Origin: Solirubrobacteraceae bacterium
GTDB taxonomy: Bacteria; Actinomycetota; Thermoleophilia; Solirubrobacterales; Solirubrobacteraceae
DNA length: 64,000 nt
Direction: 5' to 3'
Assembly (NCBI GenBank): GCA_017744415.1
Contig: JAGIBJ010000051.1
Coordinates: forward strand, 106,113-170,112
Positions 44,956 to 53,925 of this stretch are shown here, in pieces. The notes beneath the pieces are model-generated. The model saw only the letters and a program-made list of their open reading frames with translations, made no database searches and was not told the DNA's origin. The position numbers and the translations under genes were made by a program. Every line of letters begins with the position of its first letter. Positions within the stretch are counted from its first letter, which is position 1.

Positions 44956-45014
44956 CCCGGTCACACCCCTGGAAACGGCGGGTTCGAGCAGAGCGCTAAC
45001 GCGCCATAACGACG

Positions 45015-45040
45015 ACGAGCGCGCCGGTCGGCGCGCTCGT
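45015..45040 (-). terminator. Terminator of the response-regulator gene
   Basis: ACGAGCGCGCC (45015-45025) and GGCGCGCTCGT (45030-45040), 11-bp stem, 4-nt loop, about 56 nt past the stop. Confidence 0.7.
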
Positions 45041-45095
45041 AGGGCCGACGCTGGGTCGGCGGCGGTCGACGGGCCCGAGGGCCCGCGCGTCGCGT

Positions 45096-45896
45096 CTAGA
45101 TCTTCTGCTTTGCCGGCGTCGGCCCGGCGGGCGCGTCGCGCAGTTCGCGCACCGGCTCGGCGACCTCGATCACCGGCTCGGGGCTGAAGCGGTAGCCGAC
45201 GCCGAAGTGCGTGTGGATGTAGCGCCAGCCCGGCGAGCCCTTCTCGAGCTTCTGACGGAGCTTGCGCACGAACACGTCGACGGAGCGGTCGCCGCGGGCC
45301 ATCGCATAGCCCCAGACACGTTCGTACACGTCCTCGCGCTCGAGTACGCGACCCGGGCTCTGGGCGAGGAGGCGCAGCAGCTCGAACTCGCGGCGCGTGA
45401 GATCCAGCGAGCGCTCGCCGACGAACGCCTGGAACTGGTCGGCGTTGATCATGAGCTCGCCGACGGCCACCGCCGGTTGCTCCTCGCGGACCCGGCTGCG
45501 GGCGCGGCGGCGCACGACGGCCTCGACGCGGGCGATCAGCTCTTCCGGGTGGCACGGCTTGCTGAGCCAGTCGTCGGCGCCGGAGCGCAGGCCACGGACG
45601 CGTTGGGCGACCGTCGACGGGCCGCAGCAGATGACGATCGGGAGGCTCGGCGCCTCCTCGGTGAGTGCGTCGAGGTGGTCCCAGGCCTGGGTACCAAGCA
45701 CGCGGAGGTCGATGACGAGGGCGTCGAGCCGCATGGCGACGAGCTCCTCGACCGGTGTGGCACCAGCCAGCACGCGGTAGCGGTGGCCCGCGGCGTCCAG
45801 CCGCTTGGTGAGGACCCGCAGGAAGGCCTGGTCGGTGTCGATCACGGCCAGTCGCAGCTCGCGCTGCGCACTCGAACGGTCGCGCATGGAGGTCAC
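45096..45896 (-). CDS. OmpR/PhoB-type response regulator with a degenerate receiver
   Basis: About 266 residues. Receiver domain 14-128 and winged helix about 140-240 (LTRREFELLRLLAQSPGRVL, then VWGYAMARGDRSVDVFVRKLRQKLE and GVGYRF). Placed among phoU and pstSCAB it is the likely Pho-regulon activator. The phospho-aspartate (Asp63) and Lys113 are present, but the acidic pair is IDTD instead of DD, the Thr/Ser switch is Cys91 and the usual Pro after Asp63 is missing. No histidine kinase gene is near. GTG 45896 has AGGGGAG upstream; ATG 45887 is an alternative. Confidence 0.87.
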   Translation of the reverse strand: MTSMRDRSSAQRELRLAVIDTDQAFLRVLTKRLDAAGHRYRVLAGATPVEELVAMRLDALVIDLRVLGTQAWDHLDALTEEAPSLPIVICCGPSTVAQRVRGLRSGADDWLSKPCHPEELIARVEAVVRRRARSRVREEQPAVAVGELMINADQFQAFVGERSLDLTRREFELLRLLAQSPGRVLEREDVYERVWGYAMARGDRSVDVFVRKLRQKLEKGSPGWRYIHTHFGVGYRFSPEPVIEVAEPVRELRDAPAGPTPAKQKI

Positions 45897-45945
45897 GCTA
45901 CTCCCCTGGGGGCCGGAAGTGCAGGTTGCGTCCAGAACATGCCCG

Positions 45946-46650
45946 TCAGAGCTCGTTCCGGCTGGTGAAGTCGAGGCCACGGTAGCGGCCCGTGGCAAGG
46001 AAGACGACATGCTCGCCGATGTCGACGGCGTTGTCGGCGATGCGCTCGAACGCGCGGGCCGCCATCACCATCGTCATCGACCACTCGCGGCGGTCGACGT
46101 CGCCGCCGAGGTCGATCGCCTCGCGGAAGATCGCCTTGTTGCGGGCGTCGATGTCTTCGTCGAGCTCGCGCAAGCTACCGGCGAGGTCGACGTCTCGGCG
46201 GGCGAACGCCTCACGGGCGACGCGAACGACGCTCCGGGTGCCCTCGGCGAGCGCGACGATGTCTTCGACGAGGCGCTGGTCGCTCGGCGGCTCCCAGCCC
46301 GAGAGCGGGACGAGCTTGGCGACGTTGACGCACTGGTCGCCCATCCGCTCGAGGTGCCGAGCGATGTAAAGCAGGCTCGTGACGAGGCGCAGATCGGAGG
46401 CGACCGGCGCCTGCAGCGCGAGCAGCGAGATCACGCCCGAGTGCAGATCGAGGTAGCGCGCATCGATGCGCGCATCGGCCATCACGACGAGCTGAGCCAG
46501 CTCGACGTCGTGGTGGCGAAGCGTCTCGGTGGTGCGATCGACCTGTTCGACGACGAGATCGATGCCTTCGAGCGCGAGCTGCTCGAGGCGAGCGAGCTGC
46601 TCATGGAAACCGCTGCGGAGTTCGGTCACGGGGCCGGAGGAAGGGTACAT
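45946..46650 (-). CDS. phoU: PhoU-type phosphate signalling protein
   Basis: About 234 residues: two PhoU three-helix repeats with the metal-binding E/DxxxD-type motifs (IARHLERMGDQCVNVAKL and AARAFERIADNAVDIGEHVVFL). Damps Pho signalling and Pst uptake when phosphate is high. The start is unsure (ATG 46683, ATG 46650 or GTG 46629); the conserved part starts near FHEQLARLEQL. Upstream of the response regulator on the same strand, 49 bp apart. Confidence 0.95.
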   Translation of the reverse strand: MYPSSGPVTELRSGFHEQLARLEQLALEGIDLVVEQVDRTTETLRHHDVELAQLVVMADARIDARYLDLHSGVISLLALQAPVASDLRLVTSLLYIARHLERMGDQCVNVAKLVPLSGWEPPSDQRLVEDIVALAEGTRSVVRVAREAFARRDVDLAGSLRELDEDIDARNKAIFREAIDLGGDVDRREWSMTMVMAARAFERIADNAVDIGEHVVFLATGRYRGLDFTSRNEL

Positions 46651-46755
46651 GACCGGTGCAGGCAGTCCTAGGAGAGCGGGCATGGCTGAGGCGGGCGCCT
46701 CGGCCGTGATGAACAGCAGACTGCCGGACCGATGGGGCCGACGTGTTATCCCGCT

Positions 46756-46771
46756 GTGAACGGTTGGTGAT
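46756..46771 (-). promoter_or_regulatory. Two-unit PHO box between phoU and the DUF47 gene
   Basis: GTGAA (46756-46760) and GTGAT (46767-46771), 11 bp apart, in the same orientation as the pstS box, i.e. facing phoU. Weaker than the pstS box. Confidence 0.45.
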
Positions 46772-46825
46772 CACCCTGCACCGTGCGTGGGAAGTCGCAC
46801 ACGTGGCGCGAAGATCGTGGCGTCG

Positions 46826-47485
46826 ATGACCCACGCGATCGATATGTTCGGGCCCGTGCTGCGCCGCTCCCCTCCCCCGCGAGACCACGTCCTGGACACG
46901 CTCATGGGCAACGCGGGGAAGAACGCGCGGCGTGCGGCGCACGTGCTGCATCAGCTGATCGTCGACTGCCCCGACGGGCTCGAGGGCCTCGCCGAGGACC
47001 TCAGCAGCCACGAGCACGAGGGCGACAAGATCACCCACGACCTGATCCACCGGCTGCGCGAGCTCGGGCCCTCCCGATCGCCGATCGACCTCGGCGACGG
47101 CTTCCGGCTCGCGACGACGATCGACGACATCCTCGATCACATCGAGCAGACCGCCGCGCTCATGGTCGTGTTCAACGTCGAGGCCACGATGGAGCAGGCG
47201 GTTGCGCTCGCCAGCGTCCTCGACCAGGCCGCTGAGCGCGTCGCCTACGCGCTCGACGCGTACGTCAGCGGGCAGGAGCTCGGCCCGCACCTCACCGAGA
47301 TCCACCGCCTCGAGAACGAGGGCGACCGCATCAACCGTCAGGGGCTCACCGATCTCTTCGCCGGCGGCATCGACCCCATGGTCGTGATCCGCTGGAAAGA
47401 CATCTACGAGTCGCTGGAGTCGGCGATCGACGCGTGCGAATCGGTCGCGATCCAGATCGAGAGCCTGCAGCTCACCAGCGGCTGA
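46826..47485 (+). CDS. DUF47 (PhoU-like, phosphate-transport regulator) protein
   Basis: 219 residues, all helical, with the DUF47 marks HEHEGDKITHDLIHRL (about 71-86) and HRLENEGDRINRQGL (about 168-182), metal-binding helices of PhoU-like fold. The family usually sits next to a pit low-affinity phosphate transporter and regulates it; no pit gene follows here. ATG 46826 is chosen; GTG 46817 and 46787 are possible. It diverges from phoU. Confidence 0.9.
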   Translation: MTHAIDMFGPVLRRSPPPRDHVLDTLMGNAGKNARRAAHVLHQLIVDCPDGLEGLAEDLSSHEHEGDKITHDLIHRLRELGPSRSPIDLGDGFRLATTIDDILDHIEQTAALMVVFNVEATMEQAVALASVLDQAAERVAYALDAYVSGQELGPHLTEIHRLENEGDRINRQGLTDLFAGGIDPMVVIRWKDIYESLESAIDACESVAIQIESLQLTSG

Positions 47486-47511
47486 CGCTGCGCCGCGTCC
47501 GCGGTCGCAGC

Positions 47512-48189
47512 TCAGTCGTCGTCCCAGTCGAGATCTTCCCCGAGACGCCGCAATCCGCGACGGGCCTCGCGCGCCGGGCTCTTGTCCGGGTCGTCGTCGT
47601 GCGCGTCCATCGCGGCCAAGACTGCTTCGGACATGTGCCCGCGTTCGTTGAGCGACCAGAGCGCGTAATCCCGGACCGCGCCGCTCTCATCCTCTGCGAG
47701 GCAGAGGAGGACGCGTTCGACGTCGGCGGCCTCCGCACTCGACGCGTTCCCGAGTGAAGCCAGCGAGCTCGCCACGCCGAACCGGACGGGTTGCGCGGGA
47801 TGGCCGACCCAACGGAGCAAAACCGGGATCGCACGGTGATCGCCCCGATATCCGAAGGCTCGTGCGACCTCGGCGAGTACCGCGACGTCCTCCTCGCGAT
47901 CGGCGAGTTGGAGCAGCGACTCGACCGACTCGGACATCCAGCCAGGCTCGATGGCACGCGGGTGCTCGCGGATCTCGGCGAGCACCTGCACGCCGAGGCG
48001 GCGCTCGATCGGATGCACCGAGCTGAGCAGTTCGATCGACCGCTCCAGCGCCGCTCGGTCGCCGCGATGCTGGAGCTCGACGATCGCCGACACGCCCGGG
48101 GCCCACTCGTCGTCGCCGATCTCGTCGAAGCCCTCGCGGAGGGCGTACGCGAAGAGTTCCTCGACAGTGAGCGCCCCGAACTCGGTCAC
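47512..48189 (-). CDS. HEAT-repeat protein
   Basis: 225 residues made of about five HEAT-like helix pairs (RRLGVQVLAEIREHP, VAVLAEVARAFGYRGDHRAIPVLLRWVGH, PVRFGVASSLASLGN, GAVRDYALWSLNERG). Acidic at the end. Small scaffold proteins of this type are common and of unknown function. GTG 48189 is the only start that precedes the first repeat closely; no clear ribosome site. Confidence 0.8.
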   Translation of the reverse strand: MTEFGALTVEELFAYALREGFDEIGDDEWAPGVSAIVELQHRGDRAALERSIELLSSVHPIERRLGVQVLAEIREHPRAIEPGWMSESVESLLQLADREEDVAVLAEVARAFGYRGDHRAIPVLLRWVGHPAQPVRFGVASSLASLGNASSAEAADVERVLLCLAEDESGAVRDYALWSLNERGHMSEAVLAAMDAHDDDPDKSPAREARRGLRRLGEDLDWDDD

Positions 48190-48217
48190 CGGCCGGAGGG
48201 TAGCCTCGACAGTCGCG

Positions 48218-49438
48218 CTAGGCGAGCACGGGATCCGCGGCCGCCGGGCCGTGGACGAGCTCGCGCAGGTGAGTGAGCTCCGCGCGGAGGGCGAGATCCC
48301 ACGAGCTCGCGGCCGAGAGGGCGGCGGCGCGCTGCTGATCGGGCGCCGCGTGACGGGCGCGCTCGATCGCGGCGTGGAGGTTGCGGGCGCGCTCGGCGGC
48401 GCCGAAGCTGCCCGGGCCGCCGTGCGGGCCGGGCGGGAAGGTCTCGGCGAGGCCGTCGATCGTGGCGAGCGAGCCGGCGCTCGTGCAGCAGACGACGCTG
48501 CCGCCGCTGGCCGCGGCCTCGTAGGCGGCCAGCCCGAAGGTCTCCCAGCGGCCCGGCAGCACGACGCAGGCCGCGCGGCGGTAGCGGCGGGCGAGCGCGG
48601 CGCGATCGTCGACGAAGTCCTCGAACCTGACCCGGTCGGCGATGCCGAGATCCGCGGCGAGCCGCTCCATGCGGCCCTTCGCCGGGCCGACACCGATCAG
48701 GTGCAGCGGCCAAGGCTCCTCGGCGAGTGCAGCTGCGCGGATGAGGTCTTCGACGCTCTTCGCAGCGGCGATGCGGCCGGCGTAGATCACCTCGTCACCG
48801 CGCTGCGCCGCATCGGCGGGATCGGGTGCGAACACCGGGTCAAGGCCGAAGCGCAGCGGGATCGTCGAGCGGATCCCGAACTCCGGCACGGTGTCGATCG
48901 CCGACATGATCGCGTCGAAGCCGGTGAACACGCGATTGAACTCGCGGGAGAGCACGCGCGACCAGAAGTGGAACGACCCCGGAATGCTCCGGGCGTCGTG
49001 GCCCACGGCGCCATGGTGCACGGCGACGGTCTTGATCCCGCTGCCCGCGAGGAGCTTCGGCAGCCCGCGGGCGGCCCAGAACGGGTCGTGCGCGATCACG
49101 ACATCGGGCTCGCGCTCGAGGAGCACGCGGCGCAGATCGCCCCAGCCGAGCGGCACGCGGTAGCCGTTCGTGGCAACCGCTCGCACCGACGGCACCTCGA
49201 CGCGCTCGGCGGTGGAGCGCTCCGGGAGTCCCGGGATGACGAGCGTGTGGTCGATCGCCGGCTCGCGGCGAGCCCACGCCTGCTTGGCGTCGAGGTAGGT
49301 GCGGATCCCGCCGGCCTTCTCGCCGTAGAACGTCGCAACGTCGACGACGCGAAGTGGGCGGGCCTCGCCCGACGAACCGCCGGGCGAGGGGCTGAAGCCG
49401 TCGCGAGGCGACGACCCTGGATCGCTAGGCGACGACAC
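48218..49438 (-). CDS. GT4-family glycosyltransferase
   Basis: About 406 residues of the GT-B fold. The N-domain starts near FYGEKAGGIRTYLDAKQ (glycine-loop); the C-domain holds DEVIYAGRIAAAKSVEDLIRAA and the donor motif WETFGLAAYEAAASGG with paired glutamates. A retaining transferase acting on an unknown glycolipid or sugar acceptor at the cytoplasmic face. GTG 49438 overlaps the stop of the upstream PHP-GT4 gene by 14 bp, so the two are in one operon. Confidence 0.87.
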   Translation of the reverse strand: MSSPSDPGSSPRDGFSPSPGGSSGEARPLRVVDVATFYGEKAGGIRTYLDAKQAWARREPAIDHTLVIPGLPERSTAERVEVPSVRAVATNGYRVPLGWGDLRRVLLEREPDVVIAHDPFWAARGLPKLLAGSGIKTVAVHHGAVGHDARSIPGSFHFWSRVLSREFNRVFTGFDAIMSAIDTVPEFGIRSTIPLRFGLDPVFAPDPADAAQRGDEVIYAGRIAAAKSVEDLIRAAALAEEPWPLHLIGVGPAKGRMERLAADLGIADRVRFEDFVDDRAALARRYRRAACVVLPGRWETFGLAAYEAAASGGSVVCCTSAGSLATIDGLAETFPPGPHGGPGSFGAAERARNLHAAIERARHAAPDQQRAAALSAASSWDLALRAELTHLRELVHGPAAADPVLA

Positions 49439-51779
49439 GCGGTCCGGTCGGCGCGATGTCGTCGGCCTCGTCGACCTCGTCGTGCACGAGCGGCGCCTCG
49501 GTCGCGGTGCGGGCCACGTGCTCGGCGATCGCTGCGCGGTAGCCGTCGGCGAGCTGCTCGAGGCAGGCCTCCCAGCTGCGGGCTGCGACCTGGGTGAGGC
49601 CACCGGCGCGGAGCTTCGCGGCGAGGTCGGCGTCACCCGTGATCCGCAGCAGTGCGCCGCCGAGCGACTCGGCATCGGCCGTGGCGAGCAAGCCGCTCAC
49701 GCCGTCCTCGACGATCGAGAGCGGGCCGTTCTCGGCAACGGCGACCACGGGCAGCCCGGAGGCTTGGGCCTCCTGGAGCACCTGGCCGAACGTGTCGGTG
49801 CGGCTCGCGAAGAGGAACGCATCGGCACTGGCGTAGGCCTCGGCGAGCACGTCGCCGTGGAGCCAGCCGAGGAACGTCGCCTTGTCGCCGAGGCGCTCGC
49901 GGAGGAACTCCTCCTCGGGGCCGCCGCCAGCGAGGCAGAGGTGCAGGCGAGGATCCTGGGCGTGGGCGGCGAGGAACGCGTCGGCGAGCAGCTCGACACC
50001 CTTCTCCTTCGTGAGGCGGCCGGCGTAGAGCACCGACACCTCGCCCGGGAGCAGGTCGTCGCGGCGGCGCTCCGGCGAGAAGCGCTTGGTGTCGACGCCG
50101 CGGTCCCAGCGACCGATCTTGTCGGCCGGGATGCCGAGGCTCTCGACCACCGCATCGGACTGCGGGCTCGGCGTCACCACGCGGTGGGCGTTCGCGTAGA
50201 AGCCCTGCAGCACGGCCTTCATGCCGCCCGCCACGCGCGGATCGTCGGCGGCGCGCACCTCGGCGTAGGAGATGAGATCCGTGTGGTAGCTCGTGATCAC
50301 CGGCAGGCGCATCACCTTCGCGAGGATGGCGGCCGCGATGCCCGACGGGCCGGGCGAGCAGAGGTGGATCAGATCGAACTGGCCCTCGCTGAGCGCTTCG
50401 CCGAGCGAGAAGAGGCTCGGCACGCCGATGTTGAGGCCCGCGTAGAAGGGGATCTCCACCTCGGCGACGGCCGAGAGGCGACGGTCGACGTAGGCGTCGG
50501 TGCCGATCACCTCGACCTCGAAGCCCGGCACGCCGCGGCGGCGCACCTGCTCGAGCGTGTGGGTGACGCCGTCGGTGCCGCTGATGGCATCGGCGACGAG
50601 CGCGACGCGCAGCGGCTCGCCCTCGCGGGCGACGAGCTTGCGCTTCTCGGCGTTGATGAACGTGCCGGAGGCGATGTACGGGATCGCCGGCAGGCAGGCC
50701 TCGTACGCCTCGAGCATCGTCGCGGTGTAGTCGCCTGCGTTCTGGGCCGTCTCCAGCGCGCGCCACGTGGCCTGGGCGAGCCGGCGCTCGTGAGCACCGC
50801 GGGCGAGGCGCATGATCGAGCCGTGCGTGACGTCGTTGCGCTGCAGGTAGTCGAGGAGCTCGCGCTCGCTCATGTCGAGGCCGACCGTGTGCAGCCACGC
50901 ACCGAGCAGTGCGCGGGCGTCCTCGGGACCGAGGTCGTTGCCGTTCTCCCCGCGGCGCTTGTCGCCCTCGGAGAGCACGCGCGTGACGATCGAGAACACT
51001 GCGGCGGGGTTGGGCGTCTCGACGTTCTCGCCCTTGCCGAGCGAGCGCACGGCCAGCGCCATCGCGGCGTGGGCCCACTTCGCGGTGCTGCCCTGCGAAC
51101 CGCCGATGGTCGTCTCGCCGTTCTTGATGTGGCCGAGGAACTCCTGCCACGTTGCCGCCTGCGGCGTCTGCGTCCACGTGCGGCCGATGTCGATGCCGGC
51201 GTGGTCGTCGGTGCCGGCGACACCGGTGCCCCCGTGCGTGTCGACGTAGATCTTCGCCGGAGCGTTGAGCTCCGGGGCGCGGGAGCCGTTGCGCACCTCC
51301 CAGATCGGGAAGAGCTGCGCGAGGCGGCGGCGGTGGCGCGGCAGCAGCGGCGCCTCCACCGCGTAGAAGGGGTGCGCGAGCGCGGTGGTGATCTCGTGCT
51401 CGTGGAGGTACTCGGCGCATGCCTCGACATCGCCGGAGAGCTCCTGGAGCCGGGCGTGGTCGTCGGGCGTGATGCCGTAACAGAGCACGTGCACGGCCTG
51501 GGGCTCGCCGCGGAACCACGCGGTGAGCTCCTCGGAGATGAACGCGTCGTCGTACTTCTCGGCGATCTCGATCGCGCCGTCGATCGTGTCGTGATCGGTG
51601 ATCGTCACGAAGTCCATCCCGCGGGCCTTCGCCAGGGCGTAGACCTCCTCCGGCGGGGTGGCGCACTCGGGGAGCCCGAGGGCACGCTGCACGCCGAGCT
51701 TCGAGACCTCGGAGGCCGTCGAGTGGCAATGCAGATCGGCGCGGGAGCCGATGATCTGAGTGGACTGGTTGGGAGTCAT
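49425..51779 (-). CDS. PHP phosphoesterase fused to GT4 glycosyltransferase
   Basis: 784 residues. The PHP domain (1-about 260) has ADLHCHST (Asp15, His17, His19), TITDHDT (Asp62-Asp64), ALAHPF and GTDDHAG, all metal ligands of the fold. A helical spacer (260-380) follows. The GT4 domain (about 395-745) opens with LRVALVADAISGTDGVTHTL and ends with RTDTFGQVLQEAQASGLPVV, the E-x7-E donor motif. The substrate is unknown; one possibility is dephosphorylation and glycosylation of a common acceptor. First gene of a pair with the smaller GT4. Confidence 0.9.
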   Translation of the reverse strand: MTPNQSTQIIGSRADLHCHSTASEVSKLGVQRALGLPECATPPEEVYALAKARGMDFVTITDHDTIDGAIEIAEKYDDAFISEELTAWFRGEPQAVHVLCYGITPDDHARLQELSGDVEACAEYLHEHEITTALAHPFYAVEAPLLPRHRRRLAQLFPIWEVRNGSRAPELNAPAKIYVDTHGGTGVAGTDDHAGIDIGRTWTQTPQAATWQEFLGHIKNGETTIGGSQGSTAKWAHAAMALAVRSLGKGENVETPNPAAVFSIVTRVLSEGDKRRGENGNDLGPEDARALLGAWLHTVGLDMSERELLDYLQRNDVTHGSIMRLARGAHERRLAQATWRALETAQNAGDYTATMLEAYEACLPAIPYIASGTFINAEKRKLVAREGEPLRVALVADAISGTDGVTHTLEQVRRRGVPGFEVEVIGTDAYVDRRLSAVAEVEIPFYAGLNIGVPSLFSLGEALSEGQFDLIHLCSPGPSGIAAAILAKVMRLPVITSYHTDLISYAEVRAADDPRVAGGMKAVLQGFYANAHRVVTPSPQSDAVVESLGIPADKIGRWDRGVDTKRFSPERRRDDLLPGEVSVLYAGRLTKEKGVELLADAFLAAHAQDPRLHLCLAGGGPEEEFLRERLGDKATFLGWLHGDVLAEAYASADAFLFASRTDTFGQVLQEAQASGLPVVAVAENGPLSIVEDGVSGLLATADAESLGGALLRITGDADLAAKLRAGGLTQVAARSWEACLEQLADGYRAAIAEHVARTATEAPLVHDEVDEADDIAPTGPRVVA

Positions 51780-51948
51780 TCTTCTGCCTGATCCTGCTTC
51801 GTCCTGGCCGGTGGCCTAGGTGTCTCGCATGGTCCGGACGAAATGGCCCGTCCACGTGAACCACCTGCAAACGTCAGGTTGCGATCTCGTGAAGAGCGCC
51901 CGGAAGGCCCAGGAATCGGGGCGTTCGGTCCCACCCAGCCTACGCCCT

Positions 51949-51981
51949 CCCTGCGTGGCGGCGCGCCGCCGCCACGCAGGG
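51949..51981 (-). terminator. Terminator after the secreted peptidase gene
   Basis: CCCTGCGTGGCGGCG (51949-51963) and its complement (51967-51981), a perfect 15-bp stem with a 3-nt loop, 16 nt after the stop at 51998 on the minus strand. Confidence 0.75.
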
Positions 51982-51997
51982 ATCGGGCGCAACGCGA

Positions 51998-53671
51998 TTA
52001 CTCGGCGGGGTCGACGGGCTTGGTCGCCGGGCCCGCCGGCTGCACCTTCGCCGCGAACCGGCCGATCGCGGCGGCGCGTGCGGTGCCGGAACCGGCGGCC
52101 GCCGCGGTGAGCGCCTCAGGTTGCGCGAAGCCCGTCTCCTGCTGGCAGACCGTGCCGGTGGACGGGAGCGTGCCACCGAAGAGGTAGGCGTCGACCGCGG
52201 CGTCGATGCACGCCGACTCGCCGCCATACGCGGTGTGGTTGTCGCCCTCCATCGTGAGCAGCCGCGCGTTGCCGAGCTGGCGCACGAGGCGCTGGGCACC
52301 GTCGTACGGCGTGGCCGGATCATGGGTCGTCGCGACGATCAGCGGCGTCGCGGCCTTGCCAGGCACCTTGAACGGGCCGGCGTAGCGACCGTCGCTCCGC
52401 GCGCCGTAGAGCGCGTAGTTGAACTCGACGAAACCGTTGTTGTAGAAGGCCGTCGGGTGCTCTCGGAACGACTGCACGCCCGCCTTGTAATAGGTGAACG
52501 GGTTGCGCGGGTAGGCCGGTGACTGATCGGCCGCACCGATCAGGAAGTACCGGTCGTTGCCCGGGTCGAAGGTGCCGTCGAGGTTGTTGCCCCAGCTGCC
52601 GTCGGCCTCGGCTCGCAGCGGGCCGCCGTCACCCTGCTCGGCCGCCGCGAGTTCCTGGGCGAGGTAGGGCCACAGGAATTTGGCGTAGAGCATGCCGGTG
52701 ACGGCCCAGCGGATCGTATCGCCGTCGACCGGCCGCGGATCGTCGGTGTAGGAGTCGGCCGGGATCGGGGTCTTGTCGGCCTTCGCGAGCAGTGCGTCGT
52801 AGGCCGCCGACGGATCGCTGCCGCCGAAGCCCGCGCACGCTGCCTGGTCGGCCTTGCACGCCGCGAGGAAGCGATCGAGCGCGTCCTCGAAACCGGTCGA
52901 CTGGTCGCGGAGGTTCGCCATCGGCTGGTTGATGTAGCCGGAGGCGTCGAGCGGGCCGTCGAGCACGACGCGCCCGAGCTTGTTCGGGAACAGCGCCGCG
53001 TAGGTGGCGCCGAGGAAGGTGCCGTACGAGTAGCCGAGATAGTTGAACTTCTGGTCGCCGACGAGCCCGCGGATCACGTCGAGGTCGCGCGCGACGTTGC
53101 CCGTGGTGACGTAGGGCAGCGCGGTGCGGTTGAGCCGCTCGCACCTGCTCACGTACGCGAAGTCCTTCTTCGCCTCGGCCGTGAAGTTGCTGGTCGGGCG
53201 CACGAACGGAACGCGGTAGAGGCCCTCGGTCTCCTGGTTGACCTTGCAGTCCAAGGCATTCGGGGAGGTGCCGGTGCCGCGCGGATCGAAGCCGATCACG
53301 TCGTAGCGCTGGCGGATCGACGCGTAGAGCGAGTCGGCGGTGGCTGCGACGAAGTCGACGCCGGAGCCGCCCGGGCCGCCGGGGTTCGTGAAGAGTGAGC
53401 CGATGCGCTGCGCGGGATCGCCGGTGGCCGGTGCCTTCACGAGCGGCACCTTCGTGGTGCCGAGCCGCGGATTCGCGTAGCTCAGCGGCACGGTGGCCTC
53501 GGCGTACTGCAGGCCGTCCTCGCCGGTCGTCCACACGAGCGGCGGGGAGCTCGGCTTGGGTTTGCCCTCGGGCGCGGCGCTGGCGCCTGGCGCGGCGACC
53601 AAGGCAAACGTGGCGATTCCCGTCGTGGCGGCAGCCAGCAGACGGCGCAGCTGCGATCGTGCGATCGGCAT
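51998..53671 (-). CDS. Secreted tripeptidyl-aminopeptidase-type alpha/beta hydrolase
   Basis: 557 residues. Signal peptide (RRLLAAATTGIATFALVAAPGASA). Alpha/beta-hydrolase fold of the S33 / SlpD / TAP type: the oxyanion NPGGPGGSG motif, RYDVIGFDPRGTGTS, nucleophile Ser in LGYSYGTFLGATYA, the Asp in the STHDPATP-like VATTHDPATPYDG strand and His in MEGDNHTAYG. C-terminal TAP domain with paired cysteines. Cuts peptides outside the cell. ATG 53671 has GAGAGGGAAG upstream. Confidence 0.93.
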   Translation of the reverse strand: MPIARSQLRRLLAAATTGIATFALVAAPGASAAPEGKPKPSSPPLVWTTGEDGLQYAEATVPLSYANPRLGTTKVPLVKAPATGDPAQRIGSLFTNPGGPGGSGVDFVAATADSLYASIRQRYDVIGFDPRGTGTSPNALDCKVNQETEGLYRVPFVRPTSNFTAEAKKDFAYVSRCERLNRTALPYVTTGNVARDLDVIRGLVGDQKFNYLGYSYGTFLGATYAALFPNKLGRVVLDGPLDASGYINQPMANLRDQSTGFEDALDRFLAACKADQAACAGFGGSDPSAAYDALLAKADKTPIPADSYTDDPRPVDGDTIRWAVTGMLYAKFLWPYLAQELAAAEQGDGGPLRAEADGSWGNNLDGTFDPGNDRYFLIGAADQSPAYPRNPFTYYKAGVQSFREHPTAFYNNGFVEFNYALYGARSDGRYAGPFKVPGKAATPLIVATTHDPATPYDGAQRLVRQLGNARLLTMEGDNHTAYGGESACIDAAVDAYLFGGTLPSTGTVCQQETGFAQPEALTAAAAGSGTARAAAIGRFAAKVQPAGPATKPVDPAE

Positions 53672-53925
53672 CTTCCCTCTCTTCGTGGCGTCGCTCGCGG
53701 GCCCCGGGTGGGCGGACGAGTGCGACGGCGCCAGGAATATCAGGATTTCGCCCCTCCGCGCGAGCGAATCGACGGCCAGGCGCGACGCCCGCACGACCCT
53801 GCGCCGCCGACCGATCGTGTCCGCCCGAGCGCCCCTGGGCGGGCCGCCGCCCGCCCGAACTGGTCCGTGGCGCGGCTGCGCATCTGGTTCTGGCCGGCCG
53901 CGGGCGCGTGAGGTTTGATCGTGTC

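Larger units (their letters stand above)
44774..45095. other. Gene-free control region upstream of pstS
   Basis: 322 bp between the response-regulator stop and pstS. Contains the regulator terminator and the PHO box, listed separately; no gene. Confidence 0.65.

Noticed and set aside
49482..51791. 769-codon plus-strand frame opposite the PHP-GT4 gene
   Set aside because: Antisense shadow of a gene with clear catalytic motifs; composition is repetitive and motif-free.
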